Below the pieces are notes generated by a model. The model ran no database searches. It was not told where the DNA came from and was given only the letters and a program-made list of their open reading frames with translations. Shown one piece after another: positions 9,542 to 18,077 of a stretch of 64,000 nt of DNA (the first letter of the stretch is position 1; each line of letters begins with the position of its first letter). The DNA comes from Gammaproteobacteria bacterium. Lineage in GTDB: Bacteria; Pseudomonadota; Gammaproteobacteria; Pseudomonadales; Pseudohongiellaceae. The DNA lies in the NCBI GenBank assembly GCA_018401885.1, contig JAGYKB010000004.1, positions 1-64,000 of the forward strand, read 5' to 3'. The translations under genes and the position numbers were made by a program.

Positions 9542-10867
9542 CTAGGCATTCACCCCAGCAACAAACCCTGAACTCCACGCCCATTGAAAATTAAACCCGC
9601 CGAGGTGACCCGTAACATCAACCACCTCGCCGATAAAATACAGCCCCGGATGTTCATTCGCCTCCATCGTTTTTGAGCTGATCGCCGATGTCGCCACCCC
9701 GCCGAGAGTCACCTCGGCAGTACGATAACCTTCGGTTGCCGATGGTTTTAGCTGCCAGTCATTTAAGCGTTGCCCGAGGCTGCGCAGGGCCGCGTCGTTG
9801 CATTCGGCGAGGGGGCGCTCCGCAAATTCTGGCCACCAACGTTTCTCGAGCTCTGTCACTAGCGCCTTTGGTAGATGCTGAGTGAGCACGCTACGAACTT
9901 TCTGTTTCGGACTCTCGCTTTTGCGCTCGATAAGATAGTCCTCGGCATCGAGCGCGGGCAGTAGATCGATAGTCAGCGTCTCGCCCGGATGCCAATAGTT
10001 CGAAATCTGAAGTATGGCTGGGCCGCTAAGACCGCGGTGAGTAAACAGCATGTCTTCACTAAAGACCGTCGATCCGCAGCGTGCTTCGACGCTCACCGAG
10101 CAACCCGATAGCGCGTTGCACAGCGCGAGTGTCGTATCGCTAAACATGAAAGGCACGAGGCCGGCGCTGCGGTCTACCAAGGGAAGCCCAAAGGCCTGCG
10201 CGAGGTGATAGCCGCGATCACTGCCGCCAAGCGTTGGCACGGAAAGCGCGCCGGTTGCGATAATCACCGACTCGCACTGATAGCGTTTCCCGATCTCGTT
10301 CTCAATGCAGTGAACAGAATAGCGGGCGCGTTTAGCATCAGAGATAGATGACTTAGAATCAGGCGAGGAATGGAAGGCGTAATCCGATGAGACGACTTCG
10401 CCGCGCTGGTCGCGGTCGAAGCTTTCGACATCCTGTACATCGCACCGAGTACGAACAGTCACCCCGGCAAGCGCGCATTCCTCTTCGAGTATCGCGAGTA
10501 GATCCTTTGCCGAGTGTAAACAGAATAATTGTCCGTGTTTGCGTTCCTCGTATTCGAGCCCATGCCGCTGCATGAGGTCGATAAAATCCCACTGCGTATA
10601 CTGACTCAGCGCTGATTTGCAAAAATGTTGATTCGCAGAGAGAAAATTTTGCGCCTCGATATAAAGGTTGGTGAAATTGCAGCGGCCTCCACCGCTCATC
10701 AAAATTTTTTTGCCAATTTTATTCGCACGCTCAAGAACTACTACGCTGCGGCCTCGCTGAGCGGCGGTAAACGCAGCAAAAAGTCCCGCTGCACCTCCGC
10801 CCAGTACGACGACATCGAAAACAGCGTGTTGCGTGAGTCTTTTTGTTTTGTGTTGCTCTATTGTCAC
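9542..10867 (-). CDS. HI0933/YhiN-family FAD-dependent oxidoreductase
   Basis: The 441-residue product opens with a Rossmann FAD motif (VVVLGGGAAGLFAAFTAA), then RANKIGKKILMSGGGRCNFTN, the hallmark of the HI0933 family. Near the C terminus it has ATLGGVATSAISSKTMEA-like and GLYFIGEVVDVTGHLGGFN segments closing the FAD site. Members are annotated as NAD(P)/FAD-dependent oxidoreductases of unsettled function. It converges on hldE with a 6-bp gap. Cytoplasmic; no signal peptide. Confidence 0.9.
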   Translation of the reverse strand: MTIEQHKTKRLTQHAVFDVVVLGGGAAGLFAAFTAAQRGRSVVVLERANKIGKKILMSGGGRCNFTNLYIEAQNFLSANQHFCKSALSQYTQWDFIDLMQRHGLEYEERKHGQLFCLHSAKDLLAILEEECALAGVTVRTRCDVQDVESFDRDQRGEVVSSDYAFHSSPDSKSSISDAKRARYSVHCIENEIGKRYQCESVIIATGALSVPTLGGSDRGYHLAQAFGLPLVDRSAGLVPFMFSDTTLALCNALSGCSVSVEARCGSTVFSEDMLFTHRGLSGPAILQISNYWHPGETLTIDLLPALDAEDYLIERKSESPKQKVRSVLTQHLPKALVTELEKRWWPEFAERPLAECNDAALRSLGQRLNDWQLKPSATEGYRTAEVTLGGVATSAISSKTMEANEHPGLYFIGEVVDVTGHLGGFNFQWAWSSGFVAGVNA

Positions 10868-11022
10868 CGGTACGCCTGGTTCATTTTCTGGAGAGGTTCC
10901 AATTTTTAAAGAAGCGCCGAGTATAGCTGAAAACGGATAGCAAACTCTTAAGCTTAAATTAGCGTTCCCTCTCTCTTAGACTTAGACTCAGCCTTATACT
11001 CAAAAAACGCCGCTTGAATATC

Positions 11023-12579
11023 TCAAAGTGTCACAGGGGCAAAGCGAATCGGTTTGCCGGCCGTTGTCTGGAGAAGCACCTTGTCTTCCTCTAGAACAAG
11101 ATTCCCACTGACCAGCACCGCTTTAAACCCGGTCGAGGGCAGGGTGCCCTTACGGTAAGTGGAATTATCGGTGACGGTTTCAGGGTCAAACACGACGAGG
11201 TCAGCGATTGCGTTCTCTTGTACTTTGCCGCGCTCACTCATCGACTCAAGACCCATGGCTGCAAGGTGCAACGCAGAGTTTGTGCTAGCCAGCTTTAAAA
11301 TAGCCATTAGAGACAATCTATTCTCACGAGCAAGACGAAGCGCTTTGGCGTAGGTCCCCGCTGTTCGAGGATGCGCGTTTGGCAATTGTGTCAGATCAGA
11401 GTCGAGCGGAAGCGGGACTAGATCGGGTAATCCATCACTTGCGATACTGATCCCATCCAAGCCTAGCCACTGAACAACCTCCTCTTCTGGATTTTTAAAG
11501 ACAACGACTATTCGTGTCGGATCGCTTTCTCGAAGGCTTAAATACTGGCGCTCTGTAAGGAACTCATTGGTGCTAGGATCGAACATAGTTTCTTCGTAAC
11601 GACGACCAAGGCGATCGCGCCAATTACTTGGGTCGAAAAATACCGCGTTGATTGTTGTTGCACCGGCGGCATAGGGATAAATCTCGCCCCAGACATTATG
11701 GCCATTTGATTGCATACGAGTGATTAATTCATGAACGCGTTGCCAGCCGGGATTATTAAAGTGGTTGATGATGGCTGGGGCATTAAGCGCGGCGGCGTTG
11801 GCAAGAATTTCCTGTGCGCCATTAATCTCATCAGTTTCGGTGCCAGGGGTATGGCGCAGATGCACTGCGATTTGACGACCATAACTCGCGCTCAATGCCT
11901 GAACATCGAATAGTTCATTGGCAGTTGCGCCAGGCATATAGCCAAGTGTTGAGCCTACGCCAATGCCGCCGGCGTTGAGACCAGCCTCGATAACGGCAAG
12001 AATTTTTTCTGACTCATCGGGTGTTGGCACAAGTCCGGCCCAGTTTGGATGCACACGGGTTAACGAAGCCTCTGACGTATCGATCGCGTCCACGCCGTCA
12101 AGCACGCTCGCTCTGGCGAGTTCGTGACTTACGCTCGTTCCATAATTTATAAGGCTGGTCCCTTCGCGATCTGAATACCAGTCGTTGATGCGTGTGCCTA
12201 AGGCGCCAAATTCTAAATCCATGGCGGTAGTGACACCCATTCGCAAGGCTATCCGGTAGTGCAGAGGCTGAGTGCCATGGAAGTGAGTATCTATGAAACC
12301 GGGTGCGATGACATGGCCCGACGCGTCGATGGTCTTGTCACCAGTAATCGCCTCTTTGGTTATCACTGCGATTCGATCACCTGTTATGCCAACGTTCGCA
12401 ATCTCATCGAAATCGCTCGCAGGATCCATTACCCTGCCGCCAAGAATAGCGAGGTCGTAATTCTCCGCACCGAAAACAGGAAACATCAGAAGACAAAGAA
12501 TAAAACCCGTCAGCTTTGTTAAGCCCCGCGACGGAGCGACCCGGGTACTTTTATAGTGGATGTAATCAAGTGGGTTCAT
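11023..12579 (-). CDS. secreted D-aminoacylase-like amidohydrolase
   Basis: The 518-residue product has a hydrophobic N-terminal segment (LTKLTGFILCLLMFPVFGA), probably a signal peptide. It is followed by an amidohydrolase barrel: DLAILGGRVMDP, APGFIDTHFHG (the metal HxH), HLRHTPG, INHFN and SDGLPDL. This is the N-acyl-D-amino-acid deacylase / dihydroorotase-like family, which hydrolyses N-acyl groups from amino acids. The ATG at 12579 overlaps the stop codon of the RidA pseudogene as ATGA, so the two were once translationally coupled. Two Tat-exported PLP enzymes lie upstream on the same strand. Inference: extracytoplasmic breakdown of N-acylated or D-amino acids. Confidence 0.8.
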   Translation of the reverse strand: MNPLDYIHYKSTRVAPSRGLTKLTGFILCLLMFPVFGAENYDLAILGGRVMDPASDFDEIANVGITGDRIAVITKEAITGDKTIDASGHVIAPGFIDTHFHGTQPLHYRIALRMGVTTAMDLEFGALGTRINDWYSDREGTSLINYGTSVSHELARASVLDGVDAIDTSEASLTRVHPNWAGLVPTPDESEKILAVIEAGLNAGGIGVGSTLGYMPGATANELFDVQALSASYGRQIAVHLRHTPGTETDEINGAQEILANAAALNAPAIINHFNNPGWQRVHELITRMQSNGHNVWGEIYPYAAGATTINAVFFDPSNWRDRLGRRYEETMFDPSTNEFLTERQYLSLRESDPTRIVVVFKNPEEEVVQWLGLDGISIASDGLPDLVPLPLDSDLTQLPNAHPRTAGTYAKALRLARENRLSLMAILKLASTNSALHLAAMGLESMSERGKVQENAIADLVVFDPETVTDNSTYRKGTLPSTGFKAVLVSGNLVLEEDKVLLQTTAGKPIRFAPVTL

Positions 12580-12830
12580 TTTAAGGTTCCTGTATAGGCT
12601 ATAACTTCGATTTCAACGAGTGCGCCCGGCAACGGTAATTGGCTTCTAACGGTTTATTGCGCTGGATAGCCATCGCCGAAGAATTCAGCCCAACCCTCAT
12701 TGAATCGGCCGAAATCCGCATTAGCCGTTAACCAAACGCTCGCTCTGAAGATCTGATTACGATCGACGCAAGCTTTGGCGAGTACTGCGCAGGCGTTAGA
12801 TAAACACTGCAGAGTTTGCTCCCCTGTCTT
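12576..12830 (-). pseudogene. RidA/YjgF-family pseudogene
   Basis: On the minus strand, from about 12830, the frame reads TGEQTLQCLSNACAVL, then FRASVWLTANADFGRFNEGW and AEFFGDGYPAQ, the central part of a RidA (2-iminopropanoate deaminase) protein. It hits TAA at 12656-12654. The same frame then continues with TVRSQLPLPGALVEIEVIAYTG to a TGA at 12578-12576, which is the expected RidA C terminus. About the first 50 RidA residues are not found upstream, where the sequence codes for an unrelated stretch. The gene is thus truncated at its 5' end and also split by an in-frame stop. A sequencing error could explain the stop but not the missing N terminus. Confidence 0.8.
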
Positions 12831-12894
12831 ATATTTTTTCGATTTCGAAAATAATCGAAAGACCGAGAAAGAGCAAAGGATGAATTGAGAGGCA

Positions 12895-12942
12895 GCGCTG
12901 AGGCGCCGAGTTAAATGCTCGAAAGGTAACAAGCCTCAGCGC
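12895..12942. repeat. 10-bp inverted repeat at the 5' break of the RidA remnant
   Basis: GCGCTGAGGC at 12895-12904 is exactly repeated in inverse at 12933-12942 with a 28-nt spacer. It lies just after the stop of the aminotransferase gene (12956). No T-run follows on the minus strand; AATCTTTT follows on the plus strand. It may be a weak terminator or a scar of the deletion that removed the RidA N terminus. Confidence 0.5.
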
Positions 12943-12955
12943 AATCTTTTCGTCG

Positions 12956-14104
12956 TTAGGCTAGGACCTGGCGAAATACAGCGACCGCCTGCTCCATCTC
13001 CTCGCGACTACCGAGTGAAATGCGGCAGTGTGTTTTCTCGAGAGGAGGGAAATCTCGGCCCACGAGAATATTATGCGCAAGGCACGCGTCACGGAACTTA
13101 CTCGCAGGCATGCCAAGGTTTACGAAGAGATGATTGGTATGGCTATAGGGGACTTCATAACCCATCTCTTTGAATGCCTTAATCACAAAGGTCTTGATGG
13201 CGAAGTTCTCTTGGCGTTCCCACTCGATGTGTTCGTTGTCGTTGAGCGCCGTGAGTGCGGCAAGCGCGCCCAGCATATTGACGTCGCCCATACCCCATGA
13301 CGAGCTGATCTTAGTAAGGGTATCGGCATGCCCCAGCGCATAACCAATACGCATGCCGGCCAGACCATGTGCTTTGGAGAACGAGCGCGTGATAAAGACG
13401 TTTTTAAACTCTTTAACGAGCGGCAACGCGGTTTCCATCGCACCGGGATCGGTGTAGTCGATATAGGCTTCGTCTAGGTGAATAATTGTATCGGGAGAGG
13501 CTCGCATGACCCCGCGCACAAAATTGTCGATTACCTCGGGACCATGCACCGTGCCCGAGGGATTGTTTGGGTTGCAGACATAAACCAAACCGGCACTAGG
13601 TGCGAGTTTGGCAAGCGCGGGCAGGTCGACAGTGAGATCGGCATCGAGCGGAACAGCGTGAACGCTAACGCCCATTTTGCGTGCGGTCTGCTCGCTCGTC
13701 GAATAGGTTGGCACTGCAGTCACTAAAGCCTTCTCAGCTGAGCAGAACGCATGTACTGAGCCTTCGAGAATCGGGGTCGAACCCGTACCGAGCAAAACGT
13801 TATTCTCTGCGAGGTCATACTTCGACGCGATCGCTGCGCGCAGCTCATTGACGTGGTCTGGCGCATAACCGCGACCGACACGTTTGCTGGTGTGTTTCCG
13901 AATCGCTTCCAGTGTTTTGGGTCCGGGGCCACGCGCACTTTCGTTCTGATTGAGCTGCATAATCCCGTTGTCGAAATTGCCGCTAGCGATGTGCGCGAGC
14001 GTCTGGGCCTGTGCGCGTTGACCCGAAAGCGTGTGACCTAACGCTAACCCAGTGGCAGCGCCGAGCCCAATGCGTTTAACAAATTCTCGCCTAGTTGTAG
14101 CCAT
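12956..14104 (-). CDS. Tat-exported HisC-like PLP aminotransferase
   Basis: The product, about 382 residues, has a twin-arginine signal (ATTRREFVKRIGLG, hydrophobic run, QRAQAQ cleavage region). A fold-type I aminotransferase of the histidinol-phosphate aminotransferase subfamily follows: LNQNESARGPGP, VCNPNNPSGT, DEAYIDY, and the PLP lysine in SFSKAHGLAGMRIGY. HisC itself is cytoplasmic, and a Tat leader suggests the cofactor is loaded before export. An ATG at 14116 is possible, but the ATG at 14104 follows GGAGGG by the right distance and is preferred. It lies 41 bp after the second Tat aminotransferase gene. The substrate is unknown; histidine biosynthesis is unlikely from location and export. 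Confidence 0.85.
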   Translation of the reverse strand: MATTRREFVKRIGLGAATGLALGHTLSGQRAQAQTLAHIASGNFDNGIMQLNQNESARGPGPKTLEAIRKHTSKRVGRGYAPDHVNELRAAIASKYDLAENNVLLGTGSTPILEGSVHAFCSAEKALVTAVPTYSTSEQTARKMGVSVHAVPLDADLTVDLPALAKLAPSAGLVYVCNPNNPSGTVHGPEVIDNFVRGVMRASPDTIIHLDEAYIDYTDPGAMETALPLVKEFKNVFITRSFSKAHGLAGMRIGYALGHADTLTKISSSWGMGDVNMLGALAALTALNDNEHIEWERQENFAIKTFVIKAFKEMGYEVPYSHTNHLFVNLGMPASKFRDACLAHNILVGRDFPPLEKTHCRISLGSREEMEQAVAVFRQVLA

Positions 14105-14145
14105 ATCACCCTCCAAAGGAAGCGTTATAGAGCAATTTTTTTAGG

Positions 14146-15513
14146 TTAAACTTTGTTAACCGCCATCGCTATCGAATCAAACACCTCTTTGAGCACAAGT
14201 CGCGATGACGCAATATTCAATCGCATATGCCCCGCACCCCCGGTGCCATACATAGAGCCAGGATTTAGGTAGGCACCCGACTTGTAGACAAGCCAGTCTT
14301 GAAAGTTCTCTTCAGGCGTAGACCTGTTGTAGGTCGCTTGAAGTTCCTCCGGACCAATGGCCGCGATTACCTTACTAAAATCGAGAAACGTCATGTAGGT
14401 ACCTTCGTTGCGGGTGTAGCCCACGCTAGGCATGTTGGCTTTCACATAGTTCTCGATGAAGGTGTGGTTGTCGTCCATATAGGCATTAGCTTGATCGAAC
14501 CACTCGCCGCCGTATTTATACGCAGCCTCGGTTGCCACAACGCCGAGCGTACTCACGTCGGGCCAATGGTATTGATTCACTCTGCCGAGCAGCGCGGGGT
14601 TGGATGAATAGTAATAGGCGTTCTTCAGACCGGCCATGTTAAAAGTCTTACTAATGGCACAGAACGAGAGGCTGTTGTTTACCACTGCTTTATTTTTAAG
14701 CGCAGCGAAAGGTGTGTATTTATGCCCTTTGCGCACGATGTCGGCGTGGATTTCGTCTGCGATCACGATAATATTATGTGCTAGCGCTAACTCGCCCATG
14801 CGCTCTAACTCGTCTGCGCGCCAGACATTGCCGGTGGGATTTTGCGGGTTGCACACAATAAGCGTGCGCACATCCGGAGTCATCTTGGCTTCGAGGTCAG
14901 CCCAGTCGACCTCGTAGCGACCGTTTACTCGCTTCATCTGACTGTCGACGGTGCCAATGTTTGCCTCGCGCGCCATCGTGTAAAAACCGGAGTAGGCAGG
15001 AGTTATGACGAGCGATTTGCCACCGGGCGGCGTGAACGCGCGCATAGCGGCGATCATACCCGGGTAGACGCCGTCGGAGACGGTAATAGTTTTAGGATCA
15101 AGGTCGAGCTGGTTACGATTGCCATTCCATTTTACAATTTCGGCAATCAGGCCATCGCGATCGGAAAGATAGCCCCAGTTATGATGCTTAATTCGCTCTT
15201 CTAGCGCCTCGGTAATGCAGGGCGCGCACTCGAAGTCTTGCGATGCGACGCCCATACCGTATTTGAAGACACCCTCTGGATACTCGCGCGCGGCGCCGTC
15301 CCAGCGAGCGCAGCTAGAGCCGACCCGATTGTAAGGCGTATCGAAATCGTATTTCACGCCTGTGCGTGCCATTGTTCGCGCAGTGGTCTGTGCATGGCTA
15401 TCGCTGAGCAGCGAGGTGGTTGCTGTGCCACCTGCGAGCGCGGCGACTGAGGCGGTTCTTAAGAAAGCGCGGCGCCCGAGAGTAGGTGCGTTTTTAGTGA
15501 AGTTTGTTGACAT
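14146..15513 (-). CDS. Tat-exported MalY/PatB-like PLP enzyme
   Basis: The 455-residue product starts with a long Tat leader (LGRRAFLRTASVAALAGG, then a Ser/Thr-rich stretch to SHAQ). The catalytic part resembles MalY/PatB C-S lyases: CNPQNPTGNVW, ADEIHADIV, and SKTFNMAGLK with the PLP lysine. Members cleave cystathionine-type C-S bonds or act as aminotransferases. Beta-elimination releases 2-aminoacrylate, the imine or enamine that RidA proteins remove. A RidA remnant is found downstream on the same strand. It is the first gene of a minus-strand unit reaching 11023. Periplasmic by the leader; substrate unknown. Confidence 0.85.
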   Translation of the reverse strand: MSTNFTKNAPTLGRRAFLRTASVAALAGGTATTSLLSDSHAQTTARTMARTGVKYDFDTPYNRVGSSCARWDGAAREYPEGVFKYGMGVASQDFECAPCITEALEERIKHHNWGYLSDRDGLIAEIVKWNGNRNQLDLDPKTITVSDGVYPGMIAAMRAFTPPGGKSLVITPAYSGFYTMAREANIGTVDSQMKRVNGRYEVDWADLEAKMTPDVRTLIVCNPQNPTGNVWRADELERMGELALAHNIIVIADEIHADIVRKGHKYTPFAALKNKAVVNNSLSFCAISKTFNMAGLKNAYYYSSNPALLGRVNQYHWPDVSTLGVVATEAAYKYGGEWFDQANAYMDDNHTFIENYVKANMPSVGYTRNEGTYMTFLDFSKVIAAIGPEELQATYNRSTPEENFQDWLVYKSGAYLNPGSMYGTGGAGHMRLNIASSRLVLKEVFDSIAMAVNKV

Positions 15514-15852
15514 GCTTATACCTCGTAATTTTTATAGTTTTGGAATAAGACGTGTATAAGAGTGAAGAAAAAATCGATAAGAGTAAAGCAGTTTTGCACA
15601 AGATAACTCGGAATACAGGTCAAACAAATTTGGTGTAAAACGGTAACAATAGAAAAACGGCGGTTAGAGAGGGTCAAGTCTAAAGACTCATGTTCTGCCG
15701 GAGCCTACTCTTATAATTGATAACCGCTTGGGAGTAAAACAGAGTTAGTGAGTTGACACCGTGTGATGAAGCGGCGTTTTGTTATACAATTTGCCACTAG
15801 ATAACACCGCCTATCCAAAAGGACGCAGGCAAACTGCGGTTAGGAGAGTAAA
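15514..15852. other. AT-rich divergent intergenic region
   Basis: This 339-bp region separates two divergent genes and must hold both promoters. A TTGACA at 15753 and a TATACAAT near 15783 are 24 or more bases apart, too far for a normal sigma-70 pair. A usable Shine-Dalgarno, AGGAGAG, precedes the GTG at 15853. No RNA gene or repeat was recognised. Confidence 0.4.
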
Positions 15853-16563
15853 GTGATTAAGTTGATTGGACTGAGAAAGTTACTAACGGTAAGGCGTTTT
15901 CTGGCGCTACTTCTGCTCTCGCCTGTTAGCCTCGCTCAAGACGCGACCTTCGTCGACAACGTGTTGACACTACCTAAAGCGACTGTAGGTGAGGCCGCCT
16001 ACTCACTCGAACTCGGCCTGAGTGTAAATCAGGGCAACTATGATTTCGGTGTGCTCGCCGCTGCGGAGATTCCGTTTACTGGCACCGAAGGCGCGTCGGT
16101 ATTCGATGGGGCCGTGTTAAGGGTACCGACAGTCGACGTCGGTGGAACCAACTATTCACTCGATCTTGCGCTCATTAGCGGCGACCCCATTATCTTTCGA
16201 CTGAGCGGTTACGCAGAGGTTGCAGCGCCGACGCCGACGGCGCTCGCTCAAGCGACGACGCTGTTTGACGAATCGATCGAAACGCAAATAGTGCAAAGCA
16301 AGTGTGTTGTGTGCCATAAAGCAGGCTTGATCGCGAATGGTTCGGGGCTGTTGTTTGTGAACACCAGTGAAGGGTCGGCGGCGGCCAATCTCGGCGCATT
16401 CGCCAACTACTTGAACGGTTCAGCGGCAGCGAGAACGCGTATACTGTCGATGGTCACCGGGGTAGGCCACACAGGCGGAAAGCAGATGGACGCAGGAGAT
16501 AAGCTGCACCAAAATCTTGGCGAGATGCTGCGACTCTTGCTCGAACATCAGGCTGGGATTTAA
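15853..16563 (+). CDS. secreted CxxCH protein with duplicated beta repeat
   Basis: The 236-residue product has a signal peptide (LRKLLTVRRFLALLLLSPVSLAQ). Two similar segments of about 45 residues follow, each with the pattern L..P...VG...YSL.L.L, probably beta strands. The C-terminal domain has KCVVCH at 16303-16317 and GHTGGKQMD later. This domain is clearly related to the first haem domain of the protein at 1-3122. It is the first gene of a DUF4266-DUF3570-apbE cluster. The GTG start at 15853 has AGGAGAG upstream. Likely a small periplasmic or surface mono-haem protein; its partner is not known. Confidence 0.7.
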   Translation: MIKLIGLRKLLTVRRFLALLLLSPVSLAQDATFVDNVLTLPKATVGEAAYSLELGLSVNQGNYDFGVLAAAEIPFTGTEGASVFDGAVLRVPTVDVGGTNYSLDLALISGDPIIFRLSGYAEVAAPTPTALAQATTLFDESIETQIVQSKCVVCHKAGLIANGSGLLFVNTSEGSAAANLGAFANYLNGSAAARTRILSMVTGVGHTGGKQMDAGDKLHQNLGEMLRLLLEHQAGI

Positions 16564-16588
16564 GAGAACAAGTCGGAGTGATGTCAAA

Positions 16589-16807
16589 GTGAATAACGCG
16601 TTTAGAACAGTCTCGCTTCTCGTCCTACTCTGCGGACTTGCCGCTTGCGAAGCGGTGCCGGCTTATCAGCGCGGCGACCTTGCGCGCACCGAAATGGCAT
16701 TTGATCCTGATCCGCTAGAGTCTCGACTCAATCAGCACATCTACTTTAGTAAAGAGGCCTCTACCGGCGGCAACGGAGTAGCGGCCGGCGGCTGTGGCTG
16801 TAACTAA
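16589..16807 (+). CDS. DUF4266 lipoprotein
   Basis: From the GTG at 16589 (GGAG about ten bases before) the product is 72 residues: a lipoprotein signal with lipobox LAAC, then RGDLARTEMAFDPDP, LNQHIYFSKE and a Gly-rich end GGCGCN. This is the full pattern of DUF4266 proteins. A longer frame from 16517 would add a cytoplasmic-looking leader overlapping the previous gene and is rejected. DUF4266 genes are typically followed by DUF3570 and ApbE, as here. Function unknown; probably a periplasm-facing lipoprotein of the same complex. Confidence 0.85.
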   Translation: MNNAFRTVSLLVLLCGLAACEAVPAYQRGDLARTEMAFDPDPLESRLNQHIYFSKEASTGGNGVAAGGCGCN

Positions 16808-16812
16808 CGCCT

Positions 16813-17964
16813 ATGCATTCTAAAACACTTCTCGCGCTTACTTCTTCGGCACTCGCTTTACCGGGCGTTATTGCCACGTCTTCAGCCAAGGCGGATACGC
16901 CGCCAGCTGAAAGCGTACTGTCATATCGCGCCTCATCGTATAAAGAAGACGATCTCGACGCGAGCCTCTTGCTTGCCGGCAGCGCCGAGCGCTACGACAT
17001 CAAAATCCATCAGCTACGTTACGCAGCGCCCGTCGGAGATAAATACAGTTTTTCTCTAGACTCGTCTTACGAAAGCATGAGCGGCGCATCTCCTTGGTAT
17101 ACCGTCGAGAGCGTAAATGGAGATGCGAAAGTGGCGATGAGCGGCGCGACGATTTACGAAAAACGCCGCGATATAACCGCGGCAGGTCGACGCTATTTCG
17201 ATAATGGAAATCTCGGAATTAGCCTTACTATCTCCGATGAAAATGATTACCGATCCAATAGTCTAGCTATCGACGGCAGCGTCACGCTCGCTAACAACTC
17301 GACGACAATTATCGGCGGCGCATCCTATTCCGACGATGAGCTTAGCCCAACCGATGCGCTTCTGTTTAATCGCATCCCAAGCGCAACTAAAGCCAACAGC
17401 TCCGCGTTCGTCTCTGTGACGCAGATTCTAAATCAGTTCTCGATAATACAGAGCGGTATTAGCACTGCGCGAGCTTCGGGATTTTTAAGCGATCCTTACA
17501 AACTCGTCGACCGCCGGCCCGAAGAGCGCAACCAGTTTACCTGGACGACGTCATGGCGTCGTTATTTCCGACCTCAGACAAGTGCGCTGCATGCAAATTA
17601 CCGTTACTACGACGACGATTTTGGTGTGAGTTCGCACACGCTCGATCTGTCGCTGCACAAAACTTTTAAACGCACGATCACCGTCGTGCCGAGTCTGCGG
17701 TATTACCAGCAAGACGCAGCCAGTTTCTTTACGCCGGCAAGCGATTTTCTGCAGGCAACCGATTTCAACTCCGCCGACTTTAGGTTGAGTAGTTACGGTG
17801 CGCTGAGCGCCGGACTCAAGCTGAATGCGCGCGTTGGCAAATACACGTTTGTGCTGAGCGGCGAGCGGTATCGCGCCGATGCGAGTCTCGGTGGAGCAGG
17901 GGAAAGTAGTCCGGGATTGATCAATTTTACGCGATTGAGCGCGGGCATCGATTTTACTTTCTAG
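16813..17964 (+). CDS. DUF3570 outer-membrane protein
   Basis: The 383-residue product has a signal peptide (LLALTSSALALPGVIATSSAKA). It then has ESVLSYRASSYKEDD and a series of alternating beta strands ending in an aromatic C terminus (ARVGKYTFVLSGERY ... AGIDFTF), as expected for an outer-membrane barrel. It starts 5 bp after the DUF4266 stop, so the two are surely cotranscribed. DUF3570 proteins travel with ApbE. Function not established. Confidence 0.85.
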   Translation: MHSKTLLALTSSALALPGVIATSSAKADTPPAESVLSYRASSYKEDDLDASLLLAGSAERYDIKIHQLRYAAPVGDKYSFSLDSSYESMSGASPWYTVESVNGDAKVAMSGATIYEKRRDITAAGRRYFDNGNLGISLTISDENDYRSNSLAIDGSVTLANNSTTIIGGASYSDDELSPTDALLFNRIPSATKANSSAFVSVTQILNQFSIIQSGISTARASGFLSDPYKLVDRRPEERNQFTWTTSWRRYFRPQTSALHANYRYYDDDFGVSSHTLDLSLHKTFKRTITVVPSLRYYQQDAASFFTPASDFLQATDFNSADFRLSSYGALSAGLKLNARVGKYTFVLSGERYRADASLGGAGESSPGLINFTRLSAGIDFTF

Positions 17965-18004
17965 TAGGCTCTATGCAGTTTCATTACGACTATTCGCGCA
18001 CACT

Positions 18005-18041
18005 TTCTCTCGCTCTCGCTCTCGCTCTAACTCTTACTCTA
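18005..18041. repeat. degenerate CTCTCG hexanucleotide run
   Basis: Between the DUF3570 and apbE genes a run of about six CTCTCG/CTCTAA-like hexamers is seen. Similar 6/12-bp-period runs occur at 37858, 38733 and 45503. Confidence 0.6.
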
Positions 18042-18077
18042 CTTTCACACTTCCATTAACCTGCAGGCAAAGAATCG

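Noticed and set aside
12654-12932. Separate 92-codon gene on the minus strand
   Set aside because: Its second half is the RidA remnant and its first half has no site or family match; better called a pseudogene.
15753-15790. TTGACA with TATACAAT as promoter of the 15853 gene
   Set aside because: The spacing is 24-26 nt, far from the 16-18 nt needed.
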